64,000 nt of DNA, from the NCBI GenBank assembly GCA_963576735.1, contig OY755175.1, positions 7,518,401 to 7,582,400 on the forward strand. The letters are read 5' to 3'. Numbering within the stretch: the stretch's first letter is position 1; the number at the start of each line of letters is the position of its first letter. Of the stretch, positions 55,086-64,000 are shown piece by piece. The DNA is from Bedellia somnulentella (lineage: Eukaryota > Arthropoda > Insecta > Lepidoptera > Bedelliidae). Position numbers and translations under genes: made by a program. Under the pieces are notes generated by a model. That model saw only the letters and a list, made by a program, of their open reading frames with translations, was not told the origin of the DNA and made no database searches.

Positions 55086-55547
55086 TATATTATGTATACG
55101 TGTAATTTTTATCATCTTTATTCATTTATGACAGTGTTTGTGATGTGTATGTATAAGTATATACATACAAAATTGTGTATTATATGTAAACATATGTTAA
55201 TACTTAATCGCCTGCAAATTGTTAACACGTATATTATAATTATTTTTTAATTAGGTGATTGTTTATTAGTTTTTGTAAATATTATTATTTTTTGAGTGCT
55301 CAATTGTTTGTGTGTTTTTGTATGAATTAGTTATAAGCTAGACTTAAGTTTTGTATATAGTAATTTTTAGTTATAAGTTTTTGGCCAGAGCTGAAAATCG
55401 AAGCTATCTGCTTGCTGCGGATAGAACGAGCTCTGGACCATTTTGTCTTTTATAATTTTTCGTTTCGTAATTGTTTATTTCATGTCATGTGTTTGAAGAA
55501 AGACAAATAAATGCTTTTATTATTATTATTATTATTATTATTATAAA

Positions 55548-55735
55548 CATAGACTCATAGCCATAAATCCGAAAGAGGCGTAGCCAGAGTTCTAAAGTTA
55601 AATCTCAGTCATATTTGGAAGTTTATAGGGGAAAAGATGGTAAAAATAGAGTAACATGTGTGATGGGTTTCCAACCGTTAGTCGCCTCTCACGACACCTG
55701 GGTAGAAAGGGGTAGTGACAAGGAGGGTAGTGATT
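55548..55735 (-). repeat. SINE-like family A copy, internally deleted
   Basis: Minus-sense; CATAGCCATAAATCCG tail side. About 40 bp are missing between CCAACCG and TTAGTCGCC. Confidence 0.7.
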
Positions 55736-56331
55736 AATTAATCAACAGTATAAAAGTAATATAGCAATAGTAAATAGTAATGTAAATGAGAAAAGGTAGA
55801 TATTACAGCCAAGTTGGATACTAACCCCTTTCCCGAACTCTAAGGAACTGAGAGCTGCAGCAACGAGTTGCTTACATGTGTCATTCATTTTAGTCCTTTA
55901 TTGATGGCTGAAAAAAAATTGCGGTAGAAATATCTCTAGTTTTAGATTAAGTTAATAAATATACAGAAAGAAAATGATGATGTATGAGAAGATTGATGAA
56001 TGTAACAGAAGCAAGAGAGATTTGCCTGAATCGTACAAAGTGGCGATCTATAGTCTCTGCCTACCCCAATGGGAACAATGGGCGTGAGTATAAGTAAGTT
56101 AGTAAGAAAATACAAAATTATTAGAATGAAGCCGATATTGGATATTAAACTATAATAATCGGTAACTTTTGATAAAGAATACATGCATATATTCACGTCT
56201 ATGAAGCTCTGAAAGCTGTTAGAGCTTCAGAATAAGCAATTCTCCAGCTAGTTAACGGCACACTGCACTTTTTTTGTACACACTAGTGCGTAATTCAATG
56301 AAGTTAGTGGGTAGGACTTCTTTTCCTGTTT
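55736..56331 (+). repeat. Spacer with RTE 3' end and family A relic
   Basis: 55970-56100 is a plus-sense RTE 3' end (ATCGTACAAAGTGGCGATC, GGGAACAATGGGCGTGAG). 56178-56250 is a degenerate family A tail. The rest is unrecognised. Confidence 0.6.
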
Positions 56332-57600
56332 TTAACCGACTTCAAAAAAAGGAATGTTCTCAATTCGACCGTATATTTTTTTTTTATGTTTGTTCGCCGA
56401 TTACTTCGCCATTTATGATCCGATTTTGATTATTATTTTTTCATTGTAAAGACGATACTCCCGGATTGGTACCATGATGAGGATATCAGGGTCTGATGAT
56501 GGGATCCTGGAGAAATCGAGGGGAACCCTCGAATTTTATAGGCAAATGTACCACGTTTTACATATTTTCTGAACTTATATTGGCATTTGCTTCTGAAAAT
56601 CATATTGTTATGCTGCTGAGCTGATGATGGAAGGTGTGGGTCCTCAATCACTAGGAGTTAGGAAACAGTTCTTTCAACATTCTATATAGATTTATACTCC
56701 TCTTCGTAGCTTTTATGAAGAGAAGTACAGGTTCACTCAACATTTCTTTTGTTAAGTTTTTGTTACGGAGGAAGTACCATGAGACCAGGATCTGATGATG
56801 GCATCCCAGGAAATCGAGGGTCGAAACTCACAATCATGTGACAGTGTATTTGTTCAAAACGCCGATAGGCCTGACCTGTATAACGTGAGAACACTGTCCA
56901 AGCAAATCGTGGGTACTCTGAACAACAGGTGACAATGTCACGTGATATTCAGGAGTATTACTACCTCTGCTAACCCCTTCGGGGATATTCAGCGTGAACG
57001 ATTGAGTCTTTCTTCAAATGTAGAATTGTAGACCATCGCCTTTTGAGGGATTTCAAGAACAATGTAAAGTTACATATGGTTGAGCCTATTTAATATCGTA
57101 CAGTAATAGAAATACCGGAAATGCGAAGAATAATACAGTAACCGTCGTTTCCTCATCCAAAAGGCATCTTTGCCAGGTCTACCCATCTCTAAAACTCGTA
57201 AAATAAAATAATTTTTATCAAAAAGAAAACCGACTTCATAGTGGGAAAAACAACCGAAAATAAACAATCTAGTCCTAAAAAGTACGAAATAAGTATTTTA
57301 GTTGAATATGAGTACTGTGATTAATACCTTAGCAGTTTCTTTATTCCACACGCGTCAGTTCAACCTACCTAAATATTAAAATTCTCTTAAATTATTTTTT
57401 GAGTCGGTGCCAGTCAAACAAAACTAAATTTACCCTACTATCTATCTCTGATTATTACAATCTATCGCCTTACGTTTTAAATGGTAATACGTACAAAAAT
57501 TAATTTACCCTTCAACTACAAGGTATCCTACATTGTACATGTATATGAAGTGCGAAATACACACTTATTATTATCAATCATCACGCAGGCTAGTAATTAG
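56332..57600 (-). repeat. Composite repeat family C, copy 3 (longest)
   Basis: Minus-sense. TAACCGACTTCAAAAAAAGG opens the plus-strand view at 56333. It has an embedded family B segment at 56818-57010, GACTTCATAGTGGGAAAAAC near 57231 and sub-terminal sequence to about 57600 that matches 23970-24345. With copy 1 it indicates a parent element of at least 1.25 kb. Confidence 0.8.
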
Positions 57601-57603
57601 AAT

Positions 57604-57722
57604 GTTTTTGTTCATGAAAACATCATGTGGAGATTATTTCTAATAAATAAAGGACATCGTTGATGATCGTTGGTTCGATCCCAGCCGGTGTCGAAATTTT
57701 TCTTTCCTTTATTTATCCTTTA
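57604..57722 (+). mobile_element. Miniature relative of the tRNA-like array
   Basis: Left arm TTTTTGTTCATGAAAACATC through ATAAATAAAGGA equals the left end of the 38650 element. Then follow a tRNA 3' piece with B box GGTTCGATCCCAGCC, and GTGTCGAAATTTTTCTTTCC with the T-rich right end. The array body is absent. Confidence 0.7.
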
Positions 57723-57831
57723 TTTGTTTAGCATTATGTTTTTTATTATTATTTTTTACTTTTGTGTGTATCTCTGTGCACTGAATAATTTCTGTCTTCA
57801 ATGAAGAACCAATCGTAATTGTTTGATAATT

Positions 57832-58131
57832 AGAATAGAATAGAATAGAATAACTCTTTATTGCACATCAAACACAAATTTACAAAAATAATAATATGAT
57901 CAAACAGTTCACAGTGAGAGAGTGAGTGAAATCAAAACTCAATGATATAAAAGACGTTCATTGAGCAAGTGTGTTGAAAACAACTCTATAGTCAGATTAT
58001 AACATGTCACGTTTCGCCGTGTCGATCTAGAAACTGCGCAAATACAATGAAATCCGACCTTTAGTATTGAGACAGGCGTGGTCCGCTGCCCTTTGGACCA
58101 ACCCCATATAAAAACTACATTATGTATTCAT
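57832..58131 (-). mobile_element. 3' UTR fragment of a CR1-like LINE with (TTCTA)n tail
   Basis: Minus-sense AATAAAGAGTTATTCTATTC followed by further TTCTA repeats, the same end as the LINE at 6975-6996. The upstream 250 bp is non-coding and does not resemble the other 3' UTR closely, so it is a related subfamily. Confidence 0.65.
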
Positions 58132-58145
58132 TTCTAAATGAACAT

Positions 58146-58518
58146 AAACATAACATAAAATAAACATAAACGTTCACGCCGAATATCCCCGAAGGGGTTG
58201 GCAGAGGTACTAATACTTCTGAACATCACGTGACTTTGTCACCTGGTGTTCACAGAGTACCCACGTTTTGCATGGACAGTGTACTCACGTGATAGGGGGC
58301 AGGCCTATCGCCGTTTTGTACGAATACACTGTCACATGACTAAGTACAACTCAGCCATGTGGGTTTCCTTACGATGTTTTCCCTCACCGTTAACAACCAT
58401 GATAAATTAACCACACATATGTCTTTAGAAAAGACAAATTGGTGTAGGCCCGACCCAGGATTTGAACACTAGTCGTTTGCACGATAACCGAGTGTTCTAC
58501 CCACTGGGCTATCACGGG
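58146..58518 (-). mobile_element. SINE-like family B, full-length reference copy
   Basis: Flanked by a 14-bp duplication (TTCTAAATGAACAT at 58132-58145 and TTCTAAATAAACAT at 58519-58532, one mismatch). Minus-strand head: A box TAGCCCAGTGGG and B box GTTCAAATCCTG at tRNA spacing. Central part includes ACTGTCACATGACTAAGTAC in reverse; the 3' end is GGCGTGAACGTTTATG. This is a tRNA-derived SINE of about 373 bp. Confidence 0.9.
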
Positions 58519-58679
58519 TTCTAAATAAACATACAAATAAATTTAACAAAATGGAATGCCTATATTAGGCCTTCATTTTTTAAAAGGTACTTAGCTTGGG
58601 AGTGTTTTAATATTTACATATTTTATATTCTTTGAAAACTACATATTATTATAGAGATATCGTTTATTTTTTATAGACA

Positions 58680-58870
58680 TACATACAGATACTCACGCCA
58701 TTAGTTCCCACTGGAGTAGGAAGAGACTATCGATCGCCACTTTATACGATCCTGACAAACCTCTCTAGGTTCGTTTACTGGATGTAATCAATTTACTGGA
58801 TTTATAGGATCAATCTTCTCATACATGCTCTTCAATTCTTCATACTTCGGAAGCCTGCCTTTTTGTCTTT
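58680..58870 (-). repeat. RTE-type LINE 3' end, degenerate
   Basis: Matches 46012-46230 (TATCGATCGCCACTTTATAC, TTCTCATACATGCTCTTCAA) with an insertion-like GTTTACTGGAT duplication in the middle. Confidence 0.65.
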
Positions 58871-59618
58871 GATATTTTATATAGAAAGGTGCTTATACTT
58901 CTCAACATTACGTGTAGTATTTACATCACAGACCACATTCACATGGACGCGAGGCACGTGGTTCCATATTAATTTAAACTGTGGAATAAACTATCACTTG
59001 ACATTTTTGACAAAGTTGCAAGTAGAAGCTACTTTTAAAATAATATAATTCGCGGATCTCTAACTAGACATTCTAACAACATTACGCTTAGAAAAAACCA
59101 CCTTTTTAATTAGAATAGATCACTATTCAGAATTAAAGTTGATAATAAGAAAAATATTTTTGGAGAAAGTAGCCGTTGATTTAAAAATTATATCACAAAC
59201 CAACCACTTAACTAGTACTGTTTATATAAATAAAATAACTACCGATATTAGTTATAATAAGAAACTAATACATATGCATTTAAGTCTGAAATAAATGATG
59301 ATTATTAATTCGGCTGCCACGGCAAGAGTTGTGGTATAAGCTTTCTATCCACACCATAACATTTTAATTTAAACGCAAGTTAGGAATCATATTCGTACTC
59401 TGAAATTGAACATCTTTATTCATCCGAATGTAGAATCCATTCTTTCTATTCAATACGACACTATGTTGCATCGTGATGCTATTTGGAGTATCATTCTTTA
59501 ATAGAGTTATAAGTCATGCACGCATGCACAGCAATATGTTTTTCAAATACTTGTTCAGCATTGTATAGTGACAAAGCAAGAAAAACGTCTTTGTTACCGA
59601 TATCTACTAAAAAATTCA
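58871..59618. other. Intergenic, nothing recognised
   Basis: AT-rich. The short frame at 58863-59048 has no family resemblance. Confidence 0.45.
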
Positions 59619-59862
59619 ACATACATACATATACTCACGGTCATAAATACCAAAAAGGGTTAGCCAGAGCTTTGGAGTTAAAATTCCTCAGCCACATTTG
59701 GAATCGATACGGGACAATATGGTGAAAATAAAGTATCGTTGGACCCATGTCTCCTAGCGCTTCCTCCGAAAACCTATTAAAAAGCCCCATAACCTAAGAT
59801 GCCTCTTACGACACTCGTGGGTAGAAAGGGGTATTGACATTCTAAGCCGCCACTACAAGGCA
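59619..59862 (-). mobile_element. SINE-like family A copy
   Basis: Minus-sense, ACATACATACATATACTC tail; diverged head CCGCCACTACAAGGC. Confidence 0.75.
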
Positions 59863-59902
59863 AAATAGGAAATTCAAACGACATAATCGGAGTACAAAGA
59901 TA

Positions 59903-59955
59903 AAAAAAAATACGTTCGAATTGAGAACACTCCTTTTTTTGAAGTCGGTTAGCAA
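59903..59955 (+). repeat. Family C terminal fragment
   Basis: CGAATTGAGAACACTCC followed by TTTTTTTGAAGTCGGTTAG, the terminal 50 bp of family C only. Confidence 0.75.
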
Positions 59956-60746
59956 AATACCACGTGAACAAAAATAAGCTCTTCATAAAATAAATATTAT
60001 CAGGCCATGTAATGTACGTTGTCCCGTGACATAACAAAGTCGTAAACAAAATGCGATAAAGATGAAAGACAATTCAGCGGAACCATGAGAAACAACATAA
60101 AATTTCCTCATGTGCATAAATATGTGATTCCTGCCAAGTGTCGCGTTGACGACGGTGTCTCCAATGAATAGCCCTTTCATCGCATCACACCAATATTGAA
60201 GATCATGAAAAGAAAATCTGACATATTTTCTTAGGTATCACGAAATTGGTATTCCATTTTAAAATTAAACAATAAGTCGATAGCAGGCGATAGGTTAAAT
60301 TATATGAACTATAGATATTGATAATATAATTTAAATATTAATCTCAAACTTTGTAACAATAGATTCTACAAAACTTAGTCTAAAAACTTCACATTAACAT
60401 CTCTTAAAGGTAGAGCTTTTAACGTACTAGCGCTATATCATCGTCACAATATCGGTTGGAATGAGATGACAGTATACGTTACTAAGTAAGTGCGAAAGAG
60501 ATTGCTGTTTTATACCACGCGATATCTTGTTAAAAGGCCCAGCGTACTAGCAGATCATTATATTGTAGCCGTTTTAAAAACATACTTAAAAGACTTAAAA
60601 GCTATAACAAAACCCAAAATAATACAATATCATGTCATCTTAACCTACTTATAGAAATATAAATTATATAATAAAAAAGTCACTTAAATCTAAACTTAAC
60701 TAATATAATATAATAAGCTAATTGCCTCGTCACTTAAAATTAAAAA
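59956..60746. other. Spacer and probable 3' UTR of the right-end retrotransposon
   Basis: AT-rich. On the minus strand, the 100 bp after the stop repeat TTTAAGTGAC twice (in the 60660-60735 region). The element's 3' boundary was not identified, and no 28S, U2 or spliced-leader target sequence is recognisable. Confidence 0.4.
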
Positions 60747-63602
60747 CTAAAACCCAACGGTGCGCGACTCGAAAGCACCCATAATGCTCGCAGCATTCCC
60801 ACGCTGGATGGCAATGGAAAGTCGCTGTGCCAAATAGAAACCCGCTCGCTTGTCGTGCCCCCGCTCCCTCAGTCTCCTACCCAACGCCGACACAAACGCT
60901 ATAGCTTCCGATCCCCAAGCACCAGAAGTTTCAAAGGCCAGTGGAATAAACAGATAGTTTCCTTTGAGCTGTTCATACTTCCGATGCTTGAGCCCCGCAG
61001 CGGATTCAGCAGCAGCCCCTGAACGCAAAACTGTCGACGGCAGATGCGACGCAGCAAAAGTGCAAACACAAGTTGCGTCCCATAGTAGGCACCGACCGCG
61101 TTCCCAAGGCACCAGCGTAAGGCCGTCAGGACGTTTGCCGTCAGTTCGACTTAAACCAGGCGGCTCCAAGATACAGGGAATGTTAGCGGAAACCAGGGCC
61201 CTCCGCACTATGTCATTCAAAGCATGATGACGAGGAAATCGACCAACACACCTTGAGCAACATAGCCCGTGGTATCCCCTTGTGTCCACTTCCACGCCAC
61301 AAAAACATTGATGGCGCTCGCAAACATCACACCCTAACCTAAGAGCCACAGCAATTCGCAACGAATCGTTGTCTAGAAACGTACCTAACTGGGGAGATGG
61401 GAGGGCATGCAACCACACTCCAGACTCTGGCCTCGAAACAGCTCTAATTCGAGCTAAATCTGCCCCCATGTTAGAGCGAATAAGCCGCTCCTGCCTATTC
61501 TTACACAAAACGTCATCCCAACTCCGCTGCACGTTTGGCTGCTCAGGTATGTCTAAAGACTGGCTTACTGCTACCCATTCGGTTAATGCCTCCTCCACAA
61601 AAGACAAGCGGATCGCGTCACCATTCAACGAGAGAATCCGAGCAACTAAATCCACCACCCCATGCGAAGAAGCCAAAAAAGAGGGCAACCCAACATCTGA
61701 CATCCTACGAACACCAAGGCCACCGTACTGTACGGGCAAAGCTGCCTGACACCATTGTTCAGCACTAAGATGCACATTTAGAACATCTTCTAAAAGATTT
61801 TTTAAAGTTTCATCATATGTCTCTACTTCTGATCTAAACTTCCACACCGGAGCTGTACGTAAAAAATATACGGCCTTAGGCAGCGCCAAACAATGACGGA
61901 TCAGAGTCAACGCCGTGTGCGCAGATAAATCATGTAACCGCTCGCGTGCAAATATCAGGGAATCAGTTTTTTGTTGCACAGCTGCCGGCACTGCTTCTGG
62001 GAAAATTGGCGCACCCAGCAAATTAAAACTTGACTTATCAAGCAACATTATACCAGGCAGCAACTCCTGGAAACGTTGAAAATTGTGTAAGCGCCCCGAA
62101 CATGGAAATATTTCACATTTTTGAGTATTAACAGTCAAGCCTATCTCCTTTAAACCATCAATTAGGAGTCGCAAGTTATCAAAAACCATATCTGGTGGCC
62201 CACCAATCGTCCCATCATCCAAATACCACACGTTTAGTTTGGTATCAACACGTGAAACAATATTTTGAATGGCCAAACTAAATACCAATGGGCCCAAAGG
62301 ATCGCCCTGCTGTGCACCGCTCTGGGACAGAACAGCTGATTGATCGTAAAATAATTTACTAGGAGCATAGTAACACTGATGTAGGAACGGAAATAATATT
62401 GGCACATGCTCCTGCACCTCCCTCAATAAAATATCTCTATTCACACAATTAAAAGCATTCTTAACATCTATCTTTACAATCACATCACTGCTCTTTTCAC
62501 CAGCTATTGCAAAGGCCCGAGTAGCGTGAATAGCTGCCTCACAGCCCAGAGGAGTACCAAAACCTAGCTGAACAGGCTGCAAGTAACTGGACACTCCTTT
62601 AACTAAATCACACCCCACCTTAGCTACTAGCCGCCTTAGTACGCTACCCACGGCAATTGGCCGAATCCCTCCATCCTTTTTCTCCAAAGCGCACAACGAT
62701 GCACCATAAAGAAAAGGACAGACTTCACGGTTGACTGTACCCTTCAGCATAAAATTGCAAAGTCTAGTCAAAGATTCAGCCAAACGCTTGCCATTGTCTC
62801 CTGCTGAAAGTGAAGTTAGTTCCTTCAAATGCTCCGGGCGTAGGCCATCCAAACCCGCAGCAGACCCATTATAAAAAGAGCTCAACGCGCATGTAACACG
62901 GTCAACTGAAACATTCGGCACAGGATCCGTCAAAGTGGGTTCCGCCGGAAACAATAAAGGACGCGATGGGGCAGGGTGCTTACCGCGCAAAGCATCCAGA
63001 GTCCGCTCGTTGTTTTGTGCCAATGAATTGTCGGCGAGCAGCAAACGCACAGCTCCCCTAAGGTCACCATCCTGAACTTTCCTTTCAATCAATTTATTAA
63101 TAGCCGGACGTCTCCAGGCCCGGTATGAAACATCATCAAAAATGGAACCCTTTTCGATATTTTCTTTCACCTTTGCTGTAAGTGAACGTGGATCTTGCCT
63201 TTCTGGACACCTTAACGCTACGTAGGAGAAAGAAAAAAGTGAAAACCAATCGTGAGCACTATTAGTTTTAATACATTGCTCTATGATAGCAATTAATTTT
63301 CCCGCAGCGGCATGCCTAGCACCCTTCGGGATATGCTTTAGGACACTAATTGTCTTCCTGTAATTGGCCAGAACGTTGAAATCAACGGCAGAAGACGGAC
63401 CTGCACTCGAACACGCACCTACCAACGGTAAGGGCGGCGGCGGCGGCGGCGGCGGCGGCGCCGAACTCGCTACTCCTATCGGCTGGGACTGCGATTCACC
63501 CCTGTGCATACGCCCCACATGCACCCTAAGACCGTGTGGAACAACAAAACTACGAGTTGAATCCTCACAATAAGGGCAAGCTGATCTAGTCGTTAAACTC
63601 AT
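60747..63602 (-). CDS. Intact R2/NeSL-type retrotransposon protein: C2H2 finger, reverse transcriptase, restriction-like endonuclease
   Basis: 951 codons from ATG at 63602 (MSLTTRSACPYCEDS); an in-frame ATG at 63659 adds 19 hydrophobic residues and is less likely. In this numbering there is a C2H2 finger at residues 9-33 (CPYC ... HVGRMH), then a run of nine prolines encoded by a GGC repeat. The reverse transcriptase has GGIRPIAVGSVLRRLVAKV (311-329), catalytic Asp in VKIDVKNAFN (379), GAQQGDPLGPLVFSLA (429-444) and WYLDDGTIG (Asp 462-463). The endonuclease has a Cys/His cluster CDVCERHQCFC ... HGLCC (758-782), KRPDGLTL (Asp 826), LLWDATC (Asp 842) and KHRKY (872-876), the K/R-PD...D...KxxKY pattern of restriction-like nucleases. 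The single ORF with this order is typical of the R2/NeSL/CRE superfamily. No stop or frameshift is present, so it may be active. G+C is higher than in the flanks. Confidence 0.92.
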   Translation of the reverse strand: MSLTTRSACPYCEDSTRSFVVPHGLRVHVGRMHRGESQSQPIGVASSAPPPPPPPPPLPLVGACSSAGPSSAVDFNVLANYRKTISVLKHIPKGARHAAAGKLIAIIEQCIKTNSAHDWFSLFSFSYVALRCPERQDPRSLTAKVKENIEKGSIFDDVSYRAWRRPAINKLIERKVQDGDLRGAVRLLLADNSLAQNNERTLDALRGKHPAPSRPLLFPAEPTLTDPVPNVSVDRVTCALSSFYNGSAAGLDGLRPEHLKELTSLSAGDNGKRLAESLTRLCNFMLKGTVNREVCPFLYGASLCALEKKDGGIRPIAVGSVLRRLVAKVGCDLVKGVSSYLQPVQLGFGTPLGCEAAIHATRAFAIAGEKSSDVIVKIDVKNAFNCVNRDILLREVQEHVPILFPFLHQCYYAPSKLFYDQSAVLSQSGAQQGDPLGPLVFSLAIQNIVSRVDTKLNVWYLDDGTIGGPPDMVFDNLRLLIDGLKEIGLTVNTQKCEIFPCSGRLHNFQRFQELLPGIMLLDKSSFNLLGAPIFPEAVPAAVQQKTDSLIFARERLHDLSAHTALTLIRHCLALPKAVYFLRTAPVWKFRSEVETYDETLKNLLEDVLNVHLSAEQWCQAALPVQYGGLGVRRMSDVGLPSFLASSHGVVDLVARILSLNGDAIRLSFVEEALTEWVAVSQSLDIPEQPNVQRSWDDVLCKNRQERLIRSNMGADLARIRAVSRPESGVWLHALPSPQLGTFLDNDSLRIAVALRLGCDVCERHQCFCGVEVDTRGYHGLCCSRCVGRFPRHHALNDIVRRALVSANIPCILEPPGLSRTDGKRPDGLTLVPWERGRCLLWDATCVCTFAASHLPSTVLRSGAAAESAAGLKHRKYEQLKGNYLFIPLAFETSGAWGSEAIAFVSALGRRLRERGHDKRAGFYLAQRLSIAIQRGNAASIMGAFESRTVGF

Positions 63603-64000
63603 TTTAGGTAACAAATTAAATTCAGCAATTAATAAATTATAAAATAACAATTGTATCAAAAGTTATAGTCACAAACAAAATTAATAATAGGAGCGAACAT
63701 ACACAGACTTCATGAAATGGCAATTTAAAAAACATCTTAAATTAAAGAAAAAATAGGTACAAAAGTTATATAAAATAAAAAATAAATGTATTAAACATTA
63801 TAGTCTAAAGTGAAGTTAGTGAGATGAGCACACTCACCGTCAACATAAAATAGGCAGTAAAAAAGAAATACACTGTTCAATAAATTTGCATTAACAATAG
63901 AACTAAAATCTTAACTGTCACTATTACAACAAACAAGAATTATTTGTTTATATATATTATAGTTTATCACATAAAGCAATAGGAATTAAACAGTTGATAA
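63603..64000. other. Upstream of the R2/NeSL-type ORF, likely 5' UTR
   Basis: AT-rich with no open frame or repeat that I recognise. The 5' end of the element may lie here or beyond the window. Confidence 0.4.

Larger units (their letters stand above)
53510..55544 (+). mobile_element. 5'-truncated LINE with open reverse transcriptase and (TTA)n tail
   Basis: The 5' boundary is near 53510-53530, since coding similarity begins at GSVVTPIPKKSTVEHL. The 3' UTR carries TATG/TATA microsatellites (55001-55085), CCAGAGCTGAAAATCGAAGC, an AATAAATG signal and a TTA repeat at 55517-55544. A shorter sibling in inverse orientation is at 26652-27358. 5' truncation is the normal outcome of target-primed reverse transcription. 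Confidence 0.88.

Noticed and set aside
59516..59725. Short open frame across a SINE A copy
   Set aside because: Runs into the repeat and carries no protein features.
1..64000. CRISPR arrays, rRNA genes, LTR retrotransposons
   Set aside because: No regularly spaced direct repeats, no rRNA-like segments, and no paired LTRs or gag-pol motifs were seen.

Overview
The window looks like nuclear DNA of a moth or butterfly. It is AT-rich and intron-containing, and it is crowded with repeats typical of Lepidoptera: Helitrons whose 5' ends read TCTATACT and whose 3' ends read CTAG, tRNA-derived SINEs, RTE- and CR1-like LINE ends, and an interspersed repeat carrying GAAGTCGGTT. The order Lepidoptera is inferred from repeat style; no species can be named. 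There are no operons, CRISPR arrays or bacterial features.

Two conserved host genes are readable. The left edge holds the last two coding exons of Mo25/CAB39 (plus strand, 591-860 and 7081-7260), with a 3' UTR ending near 8055. Its last intron contains a CR1-like non-LTR retrotransposon with two intact reading frames (2375-3706 and 3715-6690). From 31235 down to 15501 on the minus strand lies what appears to be the complete coding region of AMBRA1, the autophagy and cyclin-D ubiquitin-ligase receptor. I rebuilt it as 12 exons whose splice phases all agree (4857 nt, 1618 codons plus stop). One exon of 3.1 kb encodes a long low-complexity region between the two halves of the WD40 propeller. AMBRA1 introns hold Helitrons, a LINE fragment, SINEs, a composite repeat and a decayed duplicate of one exon.

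From about 31.2 kb to 60.7 kb I see no host gene, only layered mobile DNA. It includes an R4/Dong-like LINE fragment joined through a perfect inverted repeat to an inverted CR1-like LINE. That LINE is split by a 749-bp element made of tRNA-like genes in head-to-head array (13-bp target duplication). Also present are an 824-bp terminal-inverted-repeat element packed with GACA..TGTC palindromes, a frameshifted mariner abutting a Helitron, a 5'-truncated LINE with an open reverse transcriptase frame, and many copies of two SINE-like families, called A and B here. The right end (60747-63602, minus) carries an intact 951-codon R2/NeSL-type retrotransposon protein with an N-terminal C2H2 finger, reverse transcriptase and restriction-like endonuclease.

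SINE-like family A is about 240 bp, begins GTGTAGTGCCGGCTTAG and ends in a TATG-type tail. Family B is about 370 bp, with a tRNA-like head and the tail GGCGTGAACGTTTATG. The family C composite repeat contains a piece of family B. Nesting gives relative ages: families A and B inserted into Helitrons and a mariner, and the tRNA-array element inserted into a LINE.
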